Source: Actinomycetes bacterium
GTDB taxonomy: Bacteria > Actinomycetota > Acidimicrobiia > Acidimicrobiales > RAAP-2
DNA length: 32,282 nucleotides
Direction: 5' to 3'
Assembly (NCBI GenBank): GCA_021822565.1
Contig: JAKAQM010000017.1
Location: forward strand, 1 to 32,282
The position numbers were made by a program, and so were the translations under genes. Under the pieces are notes generated by a model, which was given only the letters and a program-made list of their open reading frames with translations, was not told the DNA's origin and ran no database searches. How positions within the stretch are numbered: the first letter of the stretch is position 1; the number at the start of each line of letters is the position of its first letter. Shown piece by piece: positions 16,474-24,319 of the stretch.

Positions 16474-17235
16474 GTGACGATCGACCTGGCGACCGTGCGG
16501 CTCGATCGCGGCGTGCACACGTCGCGAGACGGCCCCCTCGGCGTGATGGAGGCGGTCGCGTGGTTCGCCGGCGAGCCCCACACGAGCCACCCCGAGACCG
16601 TCTCGCCGGTGATCTCGGCGTTCTGCCAGCTCATCAACGACCGCGTCGGAGACGAAGAGCGCCAGAGGCTGGTGGGGTACATCCCCCGGCTGGTCGGCAC
16701 CAAGGCTGCCCACGGCGTGGAGCTCCGCCGGACCATGGCCATCGCCGACTGGGCGGTCCGCGTGGCCGCCCGTGCGGCGCTGCGATCTGCAGGGCTGGCA
16801 GAGGCAGCTGACGACCTCGGCAAGCTGCCCGCCGTGACCGATGCGAGCTCGGCACAGGACGCAGCGAAGGCGTGCGCCAATGTGCAGGATGCCGCGGCGC
16901 AGGCAGTCGAGCGCGCGGCGAGGGCCACGCGAGCGGCCGCGCGCGTGTCCCGGGCAACCAGGACGGCGGAGCGGGCTCGAGCGGCCGAGCGGGAACGGGG
17001 CAACGCCACGGTGAAGGAGGCGGCACGGCTCGCGACGGCGGCGGCCGCGGAGGCAGCAAGTGGAGCCGCATCCGTGTGGACGGTTGCGCCCGGGGCAGAG
17101 GCGACGGCGCGCGCGGTGCAGGTGGTGGAAGCGGCAGAGGCGACGTGGGCGGCTGCCGTGCACGCGGCGGTGCAGATCCCCGTGGAGCCCGTCGACTGGG
17201 CCGCCGCGCTCGATCGCATGATCGATGTCTCGTGA
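16474..17235 (+). CDS. Conserved hypothetical protein, alanine-rich C-terminus
   Basis: I have no function for this product of about 253 residues. The N-terminal part (TIDLATVRLDRGVHTSRDGPLGVMEAVAWFAGEPHTSHP, then PVISAFCQLIND and LVGYIPRLVGTK) resembles a hypothetical protein seen, to my recollection, in many actinobacteria and some of their phages. The C-terminal half is almost entirely Ala, Arg, Glu and Val, with no Pro in long runs, and is probably one or more long helices. I start at GTG 16474, which has GGAGG at 16459-16463. GTG 16333 is an in-frame alternative that would add 47 residues including an 18-bp repeat. It lies between dapB and dapA, where many actinobacteria have thyX, but it shows no ThyX motif. 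Confidence 0.75.
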   Translation: MTIDLATVRLDRGVHTSRDGPLGVMEAVAWFAGEPHTSHPETVSPVISAFCQLINDRVGDEERQRLVGYIPRLVGTKAAHGVELRRTMAIADWAVRVAARAALRSAGLAEAADDLGKLPAVTDASSAQDAAKACANVQDAAAQAVERAARATRAAARVSRATRTAERARAAERERGNATVKEAARLATAAAAEAASGAASVWTVAPGAEATARAVQVVEAAEATWAAAVHAAVQIPVEPVDWAAALDRMIDVS

Positions 17236-17261
17236 GTCGACGTCGCTGAGCCACCGTCTCG

Positions 17262-17278
17262 GAGTCGTTCACCGACTC
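17262..17278 (+). terminator. Weak hairpin after the alanine-rich protein gene
   Basis: GAGTCG (17262-17267) and CGACTC (17273-17278) can form a 6-bp stem with a 5-base loop, 27 bases after the stop at 17235. There is no T-run. The remaining 260-base gap up to dapA has no other recognisable element except the dapA -10 box. Confidence 0.3.
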
Positions 17279-17483
17279 GTGATGAGGTCAGAGCCGCAGC
17301 TGGTGCACGCCGTCCAGGGCGGCGTGGAGCTGGGAGCGAACAGCCCACGGGCCTCGCGCAGGCCGGTTGGGGTCGGAGCGGGGCGTGCGAGCCGGTGGGT
17401 CGCCCCTGCGGACCAAGTGCGCTCGGCAACGGTCGGAACGTCGGTGGCGGGGCGTGACCCGATCCTCGCACCGGTCGCGCTGG

Positions 17484-17489
17484 TAGGTT
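17484..17489 (+). promoter_or_regulatory. Possible -10 box of a leaderless dapA promoter
   Basis: TAGGTT lies 6 bases before GTG 17496, at the end of a 260-base gap. No Shine-Dalgarno is seen before this GTG, so initiation on a leaderless transcript is the likely mode. Confidence 0.5.
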
Positions 17490-17495
17490 GATCGC

Positions 17496-18404
17496 GTGCA
17501 GGCTGCTCGGTTCGGCGCGGTGATCACCGCGATGGTGACCCCTTTCGGCCCCGACGGGTCGCTCGACGTGGACGCGGCGGTGGTGCTGGCGCGCTGGCTG
17601 ACCGAGCACGGGAGCGAAGGCCTGGTGCTGGCCGGGACCACCGGCGAGGGTCCGGTGCTCTCCGACGCAGAGCTCGTGGAGCTCTGGCGGACCGTTGCCG
17701 ACGCGGTCACGGTGCCGGTGCTGGCCGCCACCGGCACGAACGACACGAGGCATTCGATCGAGCTCACGAAGAAGGCGAGCGAATGTGGCGTCGACGGCGT
17801 CCTGGTGGTGACCCCTTACTACAACCGCCCCTCCCAGGAAGGCCTGCTCGCACATTTCTCCGCGATCGCCACGGCGACCGAGCTGCCGGTCGTCCTCTAC
17901 GACATCCCGGTGCGCACGGGACGGCGGATCGCGCAGGCGACGATGCTGCGGCTCGTCCACGAGGTTCCCAACGTGGTGGGCGTGAAGGATGCGACGGGCG
18001 ACCCTGCCGCCTCCGCACGGCTGCTCGCCCACGCGCCCCAGTCCTTCGAGCTCTACAGCGGTGACGACTCCCTCACGCTCCCGCTCCTCGCCCTCGGCGG
18101 CGTAGGGGTCATCTCGGTGTGCGCGCACTGGGCCGGCCCGGAGATGCATCGAATGGTGCACGCCGCGCTGGACGGCGACCTGGTGCGTGCGAGGGCGGAG
18201 AACGCTCGGCTCGTGGAGTCCTACGACTTCGAGTCGACCGACCAATTCCCCAATCCTCTGCCTGCGAAGGCCGCCTGCCGGGCGCTCGGCCTGCGGGTCG
18301 GGCAGTGCCGGCTTCCCCTCGGCGAGGGTCCCCCTGAGCTGGAGGGAGAGGCGCTGCGCATCCTCACCCGCCTCGGCTCGGCGCCCGTCCACTCGAACGC
18401 CTGA
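17496..18404 (+). CDS. dapA: 4-hydroxy-tetrahydrodipicolinate synthase DapA
   Basis: DapA condenses pyruvate with aspartate semialdehyde, the committed step of the diaminopimelate/lysine branch. The product is 302 residues. Lys164 in GVKDATGD is the Schiff-base lysine. Tyr135 and Arg140 in LYDIPVRTGRRI match E. coli Tyr133 and Arg138. The AGTTGEGP loop contains Thr48/Thr49, and the YYNRPSQEGL segment is typical. The length matches the family (about 292-300). GTG 17496 gives the usual N-terminus (FGAVITAMVTPF) and follows a TAGGTT box. The stop is 20 bases from rnj, the common actinobacterial neighbour. Confidence 0.97.
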   Translation: MQAARFGAVITAMVTPFGPDGSLDVDAAVVLARWLTEHGSEGLVLAGTTGEGPVLSDAELVELWRTVADAVTVPVLAATGTNDTRHSIELTKKASECGVDGVLVVTPYYNRPSQEGLLAHFSAIATATELPVVLYDIPVRTGRRIAQATMLRLVHEVPNVVGVKDATGDPAASARLLAHAPQSFELYSGDDSLTLPLLALGGVGVISVCAHWAGPEMHRMVHAALDGDLVRARAENARLVESYDFESTDQFPNPLPAKAACRALGLRVGQCRLPLGEGPPELEGEALRILTRLGSAPVHSNA

Positions 18405-18424
18405 CGGGGGGCTAGGGAGCCCGG

Positions 18425-20092
18425 ATGGTCAAGCGCGCGCCGGTCCGAGTCGTCTTCCTCGGCGGTCTCGGCGAGATCGGGCGGAATTGCGCGTGCATCG
18501 AGGTCGACGGGCGCATCGTGGTCGTCGACTGTGGCGTGATGTTCCCCGAGCCCGACATGCCGGGGGTCGACCTCGTCCTGCCGGACTTCACCTACCTCGT
18601 GGAGCACGCGGACCAGGTGGAGGCCGTCGTGCTGACGCACGGGCACGAGGACCACACCGGTGGCCTGGCGTACCTGCTGCGAGAGCTCGAGGTCCCGATC
18701 TACGGCTCGCAGATCTCGCTCGGGCTCGCGCGCAACCGCATCGAGGAGTCAGGATTGGCCGGGCGCGCCCGGTTCGTCGAGGTGGACGACGGTGAGCGGC
18801 GCACGATAGGTCCCTGCGAGGTGGAGTTCATCCCGGTGACCCACTCGGTGCCCCAGGGGTTCGCCCTCGCGTTCTCCACGCCCCAAGGCGTGGTCCTCCA
18901 CACCGGCGACTTCAAGATCGACCTGGAGCCCGTCGACGGGAGGCGCACGGACCTGGCCCGGATCGGGGCGATCGCCTCGGGTGAGGGCGTCGCGCTGCTC
19001 CTCTCGGACTCGACCAATGCGGAGGAGCCGGGTTTCACGCTCTCGGAGAGCACGGTCGGGGCGGCAATGTTACGGGTGTTCGCTGCCAGCGAAGGCCGAA
19101 GGATCGTGGTCGCGTGCTTCGCCAGCCACATCCACCGTGTGCAGCAGGTGGTCGACGCCGCGGTCGCGACGGGGCGCAGGGTGGCGACGCTCGGGCGTTC
19201 CATGGCCAAGAACGTGGACCTCGCCCAGCGCCTCGGGCTGCTCACCATCCCCCCGGGGGTGCTCGTGGACATCGAGGACGTCGATCGCCTGGCGCCCGGA
19301 AACGTGTGCGTGATCTCCACGGGGTCCCAGGGCGAGCCCATGTCGGCGCTCTCGCTGATGGCGACCGGGGACAACAAGTGGTTCCAGGTCGCCCAGGGGG
19401 ACGTCGTGGTGATCAGCGCCCACCCGATCCCGGGCAACGAGTGGTCGGTCGGCCGGGTGATCGACGAGCTCCACCGCCGTGGCGCGCGGGTCGTCCACAC
19501 CGGCACCGAGGCCGTGCACGTGAGCGGTCACGGGCGTGAGGGAGAGCTGCGCACCATGCTGGCCGTGGCGAAACCTCGGGCGTTCGTGCCGGTCCACGGC
19601 GAGTACCGCCACCTCGTGCACCACGTGGAGCTCGCTTGTTCGATGGGTGTGCCCGATGACCAGGTCCTTCTCTGCGAGGACGGGGACGTCGTGCGGCTCG
19701 ACGAGACCGGGCTGCACCGGGACGGCACCGTGCCGGCTGGCTATCTCTACGTGGACGGCACCGTCGGCGACGTCGGCCACGGCGTGTTGCGCGACCGCCG
19801 CCAGCTCGCCGAGGAGGGCGTGGTGATGGTGGTGGCGACCGTCGACCTCCAGCGCAAGGTGCTCACGGCGGCTCCCCAGATCGCCACCAAAGGATGGGTG
19901 CACGCGCCCGAGGCCGAAGCGCTGCTCGGGGATGCCTCGACTGCGGTCGCCGAGGCCCTGGCCGAGGCCATGCAGGAGGGCGCCCACGACGTCGAGGTCC
20001 TCACGCGTCACGCTCGCCGGGCTCTCGGGCGGCTCGTGAACGAGCGGACGCGCCGCCGCCCGATGATCGTGCCGGTCGTCATGGCCGTCTGA
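18425..20092 (+). CDS. rnj: Ribonuclease J
   Basis: RNase J is a metallo-beta-lactamase-fold nuclease with 5'-3' exonuclease and endonuclease activity in mRNA decay and rRNA maturation. The product is 555 residues. The zinc motif HGHEDHTGG is at 72-80, followed by THSVP, HTGDFKID, and the beta-CASP motifs near SDSTNAE and GRSMAKN. The segment HVSGHGREGEL and FVPVHGEYRHL complete the active site and RNA-binding region. The C-terminal domain (about 450-555) is present. ATG 18425 has GGGAG at 18415-18419 as its ribosome-binding site. A TAGGGA overlaps that site and could act as a -10 box. The dapA-rnj-ftsK order is common in actinobacteria. Confidence 0.97.
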   Translation: MVKRAPVRVVFLGGLGEIGRNCACIEVDGRIVVVDCGVMFPEPDMPGVDLVLPDFTYLVEHADQVEAVVLTHGHEDHTGGLAYLLRELEVPIYGSQISLGLARNRIEESGLAGRARFVEVDDGERRTIGPCEVEFIPVTHSVPQGFALAFSTPQGVVLHTGDFKIDLEPVDGRRTDLARIGAIASGEGVALLLSDSTNAEEPGFTLSESTVGAAMLRVFAASEGRRIVVACFASHIHRVQQVVDAAVATGRRVATLGRSMAKNVDLAQRLGLLTIPPGVLVDIEDVDRLAPGNVCVISTGSQGEPMSALSLMATGDNKWFQVAQGDVVVISAHPIPGNEWSVGRVIDELHRRGARVVHTGTEAVHVSGHGREGELRTMLAVAKPRAFVPVHGEYRHLVHHVELACSMGVPDDQVLLCEDGDVVRLDETGLHRDGTVPAGYLYVDGTVGDVGHGVLRDRRQLAEEGVVMVVATVDLQRKVLTAAPQIATKGWVHAPEAEALLGDASTAVAEALAEAMQEGAHDVEVLTRHARRALGRLVNERTRRRPMIVPVVMAV

Positions 20093-20104
20093 GGTCACGG
20101 CCAT

Positions 20105-20128
20105 CGGGGTCTTCCCTGGTCGACCCCG
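20105..20128 (+). terminator. Putative terminator hairpin after rnj
   Basis: CGGGGTC (20105-20111) pairs perfectly with GACCCCG (20122-20128) across a 10-base loop, 12 bases after the rnj stop. No T-run follows, so the assignment rests on position and stem only. Confidence 0.4.
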
Positions 20129-20161
20129 CGCCTCTTCCCGCGATCCGGTTGGCGACGGCAG

Positions 20162-20167
20162 TAGCCT
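20162..20167 (+). promoter_or_regulatory. Possible -10 box for ftsK
   Basis: TAGCCT lies 10 bases before GTG 20178 (a mini-ORF start) and 24 bases before the ftsK start GTG 20192. It resembles the boxes before dapA, dapB, miaB and the carboxypeptidase gene. Confidence 0.4.
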
Positions 20168-20171
20168 CGTT

Positions 20172-20199
20172 GGCACTGTGGTGACGGCACTGTGGTGAC
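20172..20199 (+). repeat. Exact 14-bp tandem duplication at the ftsK start
   Basis: GGCACTGTGGTGAC occurs at 20172-20185 and again at 20186-20199. Each copy carries GTGGTG. The second copy supplies the ftsK start. The first supplies a start in another frame: GTG GTG ACG GCA CTG TGG TGA (20178-20198), which ends over the ftsK start codons. Confidence 0.95.
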
Positions 20200-23020
20200 G
20201 ACGAAGCGCGAAACGGCGCGGAGCAGTGCCCGTGCCCGGACCGCCCCCAACGAGGGGGGGAGGAGGCAACGTCCCGGCGGGTCGGGCAGGGCGGAGCACG
20301 CCTCGCCTCGGGGCGGGCGCGCGCGGCCTGCCGAAGGGTCGCGTGGGTCGCGTGGGACCGGTGGGACGCGTGGCTCGCGGCCGGCATCCGTGGCCAATGG
20401 GGTGCTGAGCGACCACGGGGCCGACCTCTGGGCGATCGGGCTGGTCACCGTCGGGGTGCTGCTCGCCCTCGCCGTGTACGGCGGTGCGGCCGGTGGCGTG
20501 GGCCGCCTCGTCGACGCCGGGCTCGGGGTGGCCGCGGGGTGGGCCCGGTTCCTTCTCCCGCCGGCACTGGTCGCAGCAGGCGTGGCCGTGGTGGCCGGCC
20601 GGCGGAGGCTCTCGAGCCGTCGGGCCGTCGCGGGGGCGGCGCTCGCGCTCGTCGCCGCCTGCGGGCTGGCCGAGCTCGCCGGGGGGATGCCCTCGCTCTC
20701 GTCCTCGAGCGCTGCTCTCGCTGGTGCAGGTGGCGCGCTCGGGGTGCTCTCGGGGCGCCCGCTCGCCCACGGGCTGGGCACCGCCGGGGCCGTGGTCCTG
20801 CTGCTCGCGATCGGTGCGGTCGGCGCGGTCCTCGCTACGGGGATCCGGCTGCGCAGCCTGGGACGGCCCTTCGTCGCTGCCGGCGAGCTCGTCGGGCGCG
20901 CGCTCGACCGGCCGGTCGAGGTGCGTGACCTGGGGTCAGATCTGCCGGCAGAGCCCCAGCCCCGGGGGAGCCGCGCGAGCGGTGCGACGGGCCTGCACGT
21001 GCTCGAGGACCCAGGGGTCGATGGCCACGCAGCAGCGATCGCCGACGGTGCGGGCGAGGCCATCAGGGTGGACGAGGGACCTGCGGCCGGATCGGCCTCC
21101 GACACCTCGAGCGCGGCTGCGGCAGGGCGCGCGGGCCAGGCCGGGGCGCTGGCAGGCGCAAGTGGGGCGGACGAATCCGCCGGAGGGGATGGCGGCCCCG
21201 AAGCCGCGCGGCGCGCGGTCAGCCTTGCGAACGGAGGAGGAGTCGGAGCAGGAGCTGGGGGTGGCATGGGGGCTGCGGTCGGGGAGTGGCGGCTCCCGCC
21301 GCTGCGGCTCCTCGCTCGCTCGACCGAGCAGCGGCTCGACGAGCGGCTGCTGGACCAGGCGGGGGAGGCGCTCGTCGCTGCGCTCGCGGCCCACGGCGTC
21401 GAGACGCGCCTCGCCGGCAGGACGGTGGGTCCGACGGTGACCAGGTACGAGCTCGAGCTCGGGGCAGGGGTGAAGGTTGCGCGGGTGACGAGCCTCAGTC
21501 GCGACATCGCGTACGCGATGGCGTCGCCGGACGTCAGGATCCTCGCGCCGATCCCGGGGAAGTCTGCGATCGGGGTGGAGGTGCCGAACCGGCAGCGCCA
21601 GCTCGTGGCGCTCGGCGACATCCTGAGCTCTTCGGAAGCCGCTCGTTCGCACCATCCCCTCGAGGTCGCGCTCGGACGGGACATCGCGGGGCGCCCCGTG
21701 ATGGTCAACCTCACCGAGATGCCGCACGTCCTCATCTCGGGTGCGACGGGTGCAGGGAAGTCCTCGTGCATCAACTCCCTCATCACCTCGGTCCTGATGC
21801 GGGCGACCCCTGACGAGGTTCGCCTCATCCTCATCGATCCCAAGCGCGTCGAGCTCGGCCAGTACAACGGGCTCCCTCACCTCCTCACGCCGGTCGTGGT
21901 CGACCCCAAGAAGGCCGCCAACGCGCTGTCGTGGGCGGTCAAGGAGATGGAGCGTCGCTATGACCTCCTCGCGGAGCACGGGATGCGCGACATTGCGGGC
22001 TACAACGACGCGTGCTCACGCGGCGAGCTGCGGCCACCGGGCGGGCCATCGCTCGCTGCCGAGCTGGCGGCGGTGGCGGCGCGGGCTCGCGCCGCAGCCC
22101 GAGGTACCGGTGCGCGCTCCGACGAGCGCTCCGACGAGCGCTCCGACGGGTTCTCCGACGAGCGCTCCGGCGGGCTCTCGGGAGACGGCGCCGAAGCAGG
22201 GGGCGTGCGCGACCGGGCGCACGGGGGCGACGACGGGGTCGGTGTCGACGACGGGGTCGGGGTCGAGAACGGGGCCGGCGTCGAGGAGGGGGTCGGCGTC
22301 GCGGAGGCCGAAGATCACGGGGCCGGCACAACGGACGTGCAAGGCCCCGAGAGGCTGCCATTCGTCCTCGTCGTCGTGGACGAGCTGAACGACCTCATGA
22401 TGGTGGCGGCCCGTGACGTCGAGGAGTCGGTGTGCCGCATCGCCCAGATGGCACGGGCGGTCGGGATCCACCTCGTGCTCGCGACCCAGCGACCCTCCGT
22501 CGACGTGATCACGGGCGTGATCAAGGCGAACATCCCGAGCCGCATGGCCTTCTCGGTGTCCTCGCTCGCCGACAGCCGCGTGATCCTCGACCAGCCCGGC
22601 GCCGAGCGGCTCGTCGGCAAGGGCGACATGCTGCTGCTGACCGCCTCGTCGAGCGTCCCGCGGCGCCTGCAAGCTCCGTGGGTGTCCGAGCACGAGGTGC
22701 GTGCCGTCGTGGGTCATTGGCGCCGCCAGGGGAGGGTGACCGAGCCGGTCGTCGGCATCCAAGGGGCCGACGACGGTCCCGTCGGCAGCTCGCCGTTCGC
22801 GGAGGACGACGACGAGCTGCTCGAGGCAGCGCTGGAGCTCGTCGTCCGCTCGCAGCTCGGCTCGACGTCGATGCTGCAGCGCAAGCTTCGAGTCGGGTTC
22901 GCGCGCGCGGGCCGGATCATGGACCTCCTCGAACGCCGAGGAGTGGTCGGACCGTCGGAGGGATCCAAGGCCCGGGCAGTGCTGATGACGCCCGAGGAAT
23001 TGGACTCCCGCCCCCGATAG
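20192..23020 (+). CDS. ftsK: DNA translocase FtsK/SpoIIIE
   Basis: FtsK pumps double-stranded DNA at the division septum and coordinates chromosome segregation. The product is 942 residues. Parts: a basic N-terminal tail (1-70); four or so membrane helices (about 78-235); a Gly/Ala-rich linker (about 245-365); the alpha/beta motor with Walker A GATGAGKSS (517-525) and Walker B VLVVVDELND (Asp730-Glu731); ATQRPSVDVITG; and a C-terminal gamma winged-helix domain for KOPS recognition (about 875-935). Two oddities are visible. About 90 extra residues of repeats lie between LAEHGMRDIAGYND and Walker B, where relatives have a short loop. Walker B reads DELND where DELAD or DEFAD is usual. The start is GTG 20192 or 20195, within a 14-bp duplication. 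Confidence 0.95.
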   Translation: MVTTKRETARSSARARTAPNEGGRRQRPGGSGRAEHASPRGGRARPAEGSRGSRGTGGTRGSRPASVANGVLSDHGADLWAIGLVTVGVLLALAVYGGAAGGVGRLVDAGLGVAAGWARFLLPPALVAAGVAVVAGRRRLSSRRAVAGAALALVAACGLAELAGGMPSLSSSSAALAGAGGALGVLSGRPLAHGLGTAGAVVLLLAIGAVGAVLATGIRLRSLGRPFVAAGELVGRALDRPVEVRDLGSDLPAEPQPRGSRASGATGLHVLEDPGVDGHAAAIADGAGEAIRVDEGPAAGSASDTSSAAAAGRAGQAGALAGASGADESAGGDGGPEAARRAVSLANGGGVGAGAGGGMGAAVGEWRLPPLRLLARSTEQRLDERLLDQAGEALVAALAAHGVETRLAGRTVGPTVTRYELELGAGVKVARVTSLSRDIAYAMASPDVRILAPIPGKSAIGVEVPNRQRQLVALGDILSSSEAARSHHPLEVALGRDIAGRPVMVNLTEMPHVLISGATGAGKSSCINSLITSVLMRATPDEVRLILIDPKRVELGQYNGLPHLLTPVVVDPKKAANALSWAVKEMERRYDLLAEHGMRDIAGYNDACSRGELRPPGGPSLAAELAAVAARARAAARGTGARSDERSDERSDGFSDERSGGLSGDGAEAGGVRDRAHGGDDGVGVDDGVGVENGAGVEEGVGVAEAEDHGAGTTDVQGPERLPFVLVVVDELNDLMMVAARDVEESVCRIAQMARAVGIHLVLATQRPSVDVITGVIKANIPSRMAFSVSSLADSRVILDQPGAERLVGKGDMLLLTASSSVPRRLQAPWVSEHEVRAVVGHWRRQGRVTEPVVGIQGADDGPVGSSPFAEDDDELLEAALELVVRSQLGSTSMLQRKLRVGFARAGRIMDLLERRGVVGPSEGSKARAVLMTPEELDSRPR
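22115..22174 (+). repeat. 12-bp tandem repeat in the FtsK motor insertion
   Basis: Five 12-bp units (22115-22174), consensus CGCTCCGACGAG, encode RSDE-type repeats. They are the first of two repeat blocks in the insertion between the Walker motifs. Confidence 0.9.
22229..22300 (+). repeat. 18-bp tandem repeat in the FtsK motor insertion
   Basis: Four 18-bp units (22229-22246, 22247-22264, 22265-22282, 22283-22300) encode DDGVGV, DDGVGV, ENGAGV and EEGVGV. The units have diverged mostly by changes that keep the acidic pair. Confidence 0.9.
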
Positions 23021-23023
23021 CCT
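23018..23023 (+). promoter_or_regulatory. Possible -10 box of a leaderless carboxypeptidase promoter
   Basis: TAGCCT overlaps the ftsK stop codon and lies 8 bases before GTG 23032, with no Shine-Dalgarno in between. Confidence 0.45.
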
Positions 23024-23031
23024 GGGTCGCC

Positions 23032-24318
23032 GTGAGCTTGGCCCCGCCGTCGAGCCGTCGAACACCCCGTGACCCTCTGGCCGGAGCCGGGCGCTGGCCC
23101 GCGCACGGCCGCCGACGCGGACGGCGTCGCGTCCTGCGCCTCGTGCGCACGGGATCTGCGATCGCCGTGCTCGCGGCGGTTGCGGTGTGGCTGACCAGCT
23201 CGGAAACGGGCACCGCGGTGCCACCTCGGCCCTCGGTCGTCGTGCGGCTTCCCCGCGTCGCCGTTGCGGGCCCAGCCACCGCCGCGTCGCTCACCCCCGC
23301 GCTCCCTTGGCCGAAGACCGGGCAGTCGGCCGTGGACATCCCCGCGATCGGCTTCGAGGCGCAATCGGGGCCCGAACCGCCTGTGCCCGTCGCAAGCATG
23401 ACCAAGGTGATGACGGCGTACGTGGTGCTCCACGACCACCCGCTCGCGCTCGGCGAGCAGGGGCCGAGCGTGACGATGACCGGGGCGGACGCGTCCCAGT
23501 TCGGGCTGGACACGGTCACGGACCAAGCCAACGTCGTCCTGAGGGCGGGGGAGGTCCTCACCGAGTACCAGATGCTCCAAGGCCTCCTCGTCCACTCGGC
23601 CAACGACCTCGCGTACGCGCTCGCCGCCTGGGACGCCGGCAGCCTCCCGGCGTTCGTGGCGAAGATGAACGCCACTGCTGCCGCCCTCGGCATGAGCGAG
23701 ACCCACTTCGCCGACGCGAGCGGGTTCTCGGCGTCGTCGGTGTCGACGGCGTCCGACCTCCTGAAGGTCGCCGCCCTCGCGATGGCCGATCCGGTGTTCG
23801 CACAGATCGTGTCCATGCCCGCGGTCAGCCTGCCGTTCGCCGGTGTCGTGAGCTCCTACACGCCGCTGCTCGGCACGACAGGGGTCGTCGGCATCAAGTC
23901 CGGCTTCACCTCTGCGGCGGGGGGCGGCGACCTCCTCGCCTATCGCACGTCGGTGGACGGCCACAGCCTGCTCTCGCTCGCCGCCGTGACCTCCCAGGAG
24001 GGATGGACAGTGCTCGAGCTGGCTGGCAAGGAGGCGCTCGCGCTCGCGAAGGCTGCAGCGGCGCGGGTCCAGGCGGAGACGATGGCGCCGAAGGGCGCTG
24101 TCGTGGCGCAGGTCGTGACCGGTGGCCGTGCGGTCGACGTCACCACGGGCTCGTCCGCTCAGCTGCTCGTGCTGCCCGGCGATCGCGTCCGCCAGCTCGT
24201 GCGCATCCGCCTCCCTCGGAACGGAGCGAGGAAGGGAGCGCGGCTGGGAGCGGCCACCTTCCTGCTCGCCGGTCAGGTCGTGTCGGTGCCCGTGCGGCTC
24301 GCCGCACGCGTGCCCTGA
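23032..24318 (+). CDS. D-alanyl-D-alanine carboxypeptidase (S11 penicillin-binding protein)
   Basis: This is a DacA/DacF-type enzyme that removes the terminal D-Ala from peptidoglycan stem peptides outside the cell. The product is 428 residues. The three penicillin-binding motifs are present: SMTK (Ser122 nucleophile, Lys125), SAN (Ser189-Asn191) and KSG (289-291, in place of KTG). A basic N-terminus (RRRGRRRVLRLVR) is followed by a hydrophobic segment (about 44-58), which acts as a signal peptide or membrane anchor. The N-terminus before it is long and Arg-rich. GTG 23032 is chosen because it follows TAGCCT by 8 bases. A downstream start would shorten only the basic leader. The C-terminal beta domain (about 350-428) is present. 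thrB follows after one base. Confidence 0.93.
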   Translation: MSLAPPSSRRTPRDPLAGAGRWPAHGRRRGRRRVLRLVRTGSAIAVLAAVAVWLTSSETGTAVPPRPSVVVRLPRVAVAGPATAASLTPALPWPKTGQSAVDIPAIGFEAQSGPEPPVPVASMTKVMTAYVVLHDHPLALGEQGPSVTMTGADASQFGLDTVTDQANVVLRAGEVLTEYQMLQGLLVHSANDLAYALAAWDAGSLPAFVAKMNATAAALGMSETHFADASGFSASSVSTASDLLKVAALAMADPVFAQIVSMPAVSLPFAGVVSSYTPLLGTTGVVGIKSGFTSAAGGGDLLAYRTSVDGHSLLSLAAVTSQEGWTVLELAGKEALALAKAAAARVQAETMAPKGAVVAQVVTGGRAVDVTTGSSAQLLVLPGDRVRQLVRIRLPRNGARKGARLGAATFLLAGQVVSVPVRLAARVP

Positions 24319-24319
24319 G

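Noticed and set aside
16333-17235. thyX, expected between dapB and dapA in actinobacteria
   Set aside because: The protein has no RHR-type ThyX motif or other flavin-dependent thymidylate synthase feature, so it is left as a conserved hypothetical.
17236-17483. Possible small gene or RNA gene in the gap before dapA
   Set aside because: A short frame (17225-17491) exists, but it has no ribosome-binding site and no recognisable product. I could not fold a tRNA or a known riboswitch here. Only a weak hairpin and the dapA -10 box are visible.
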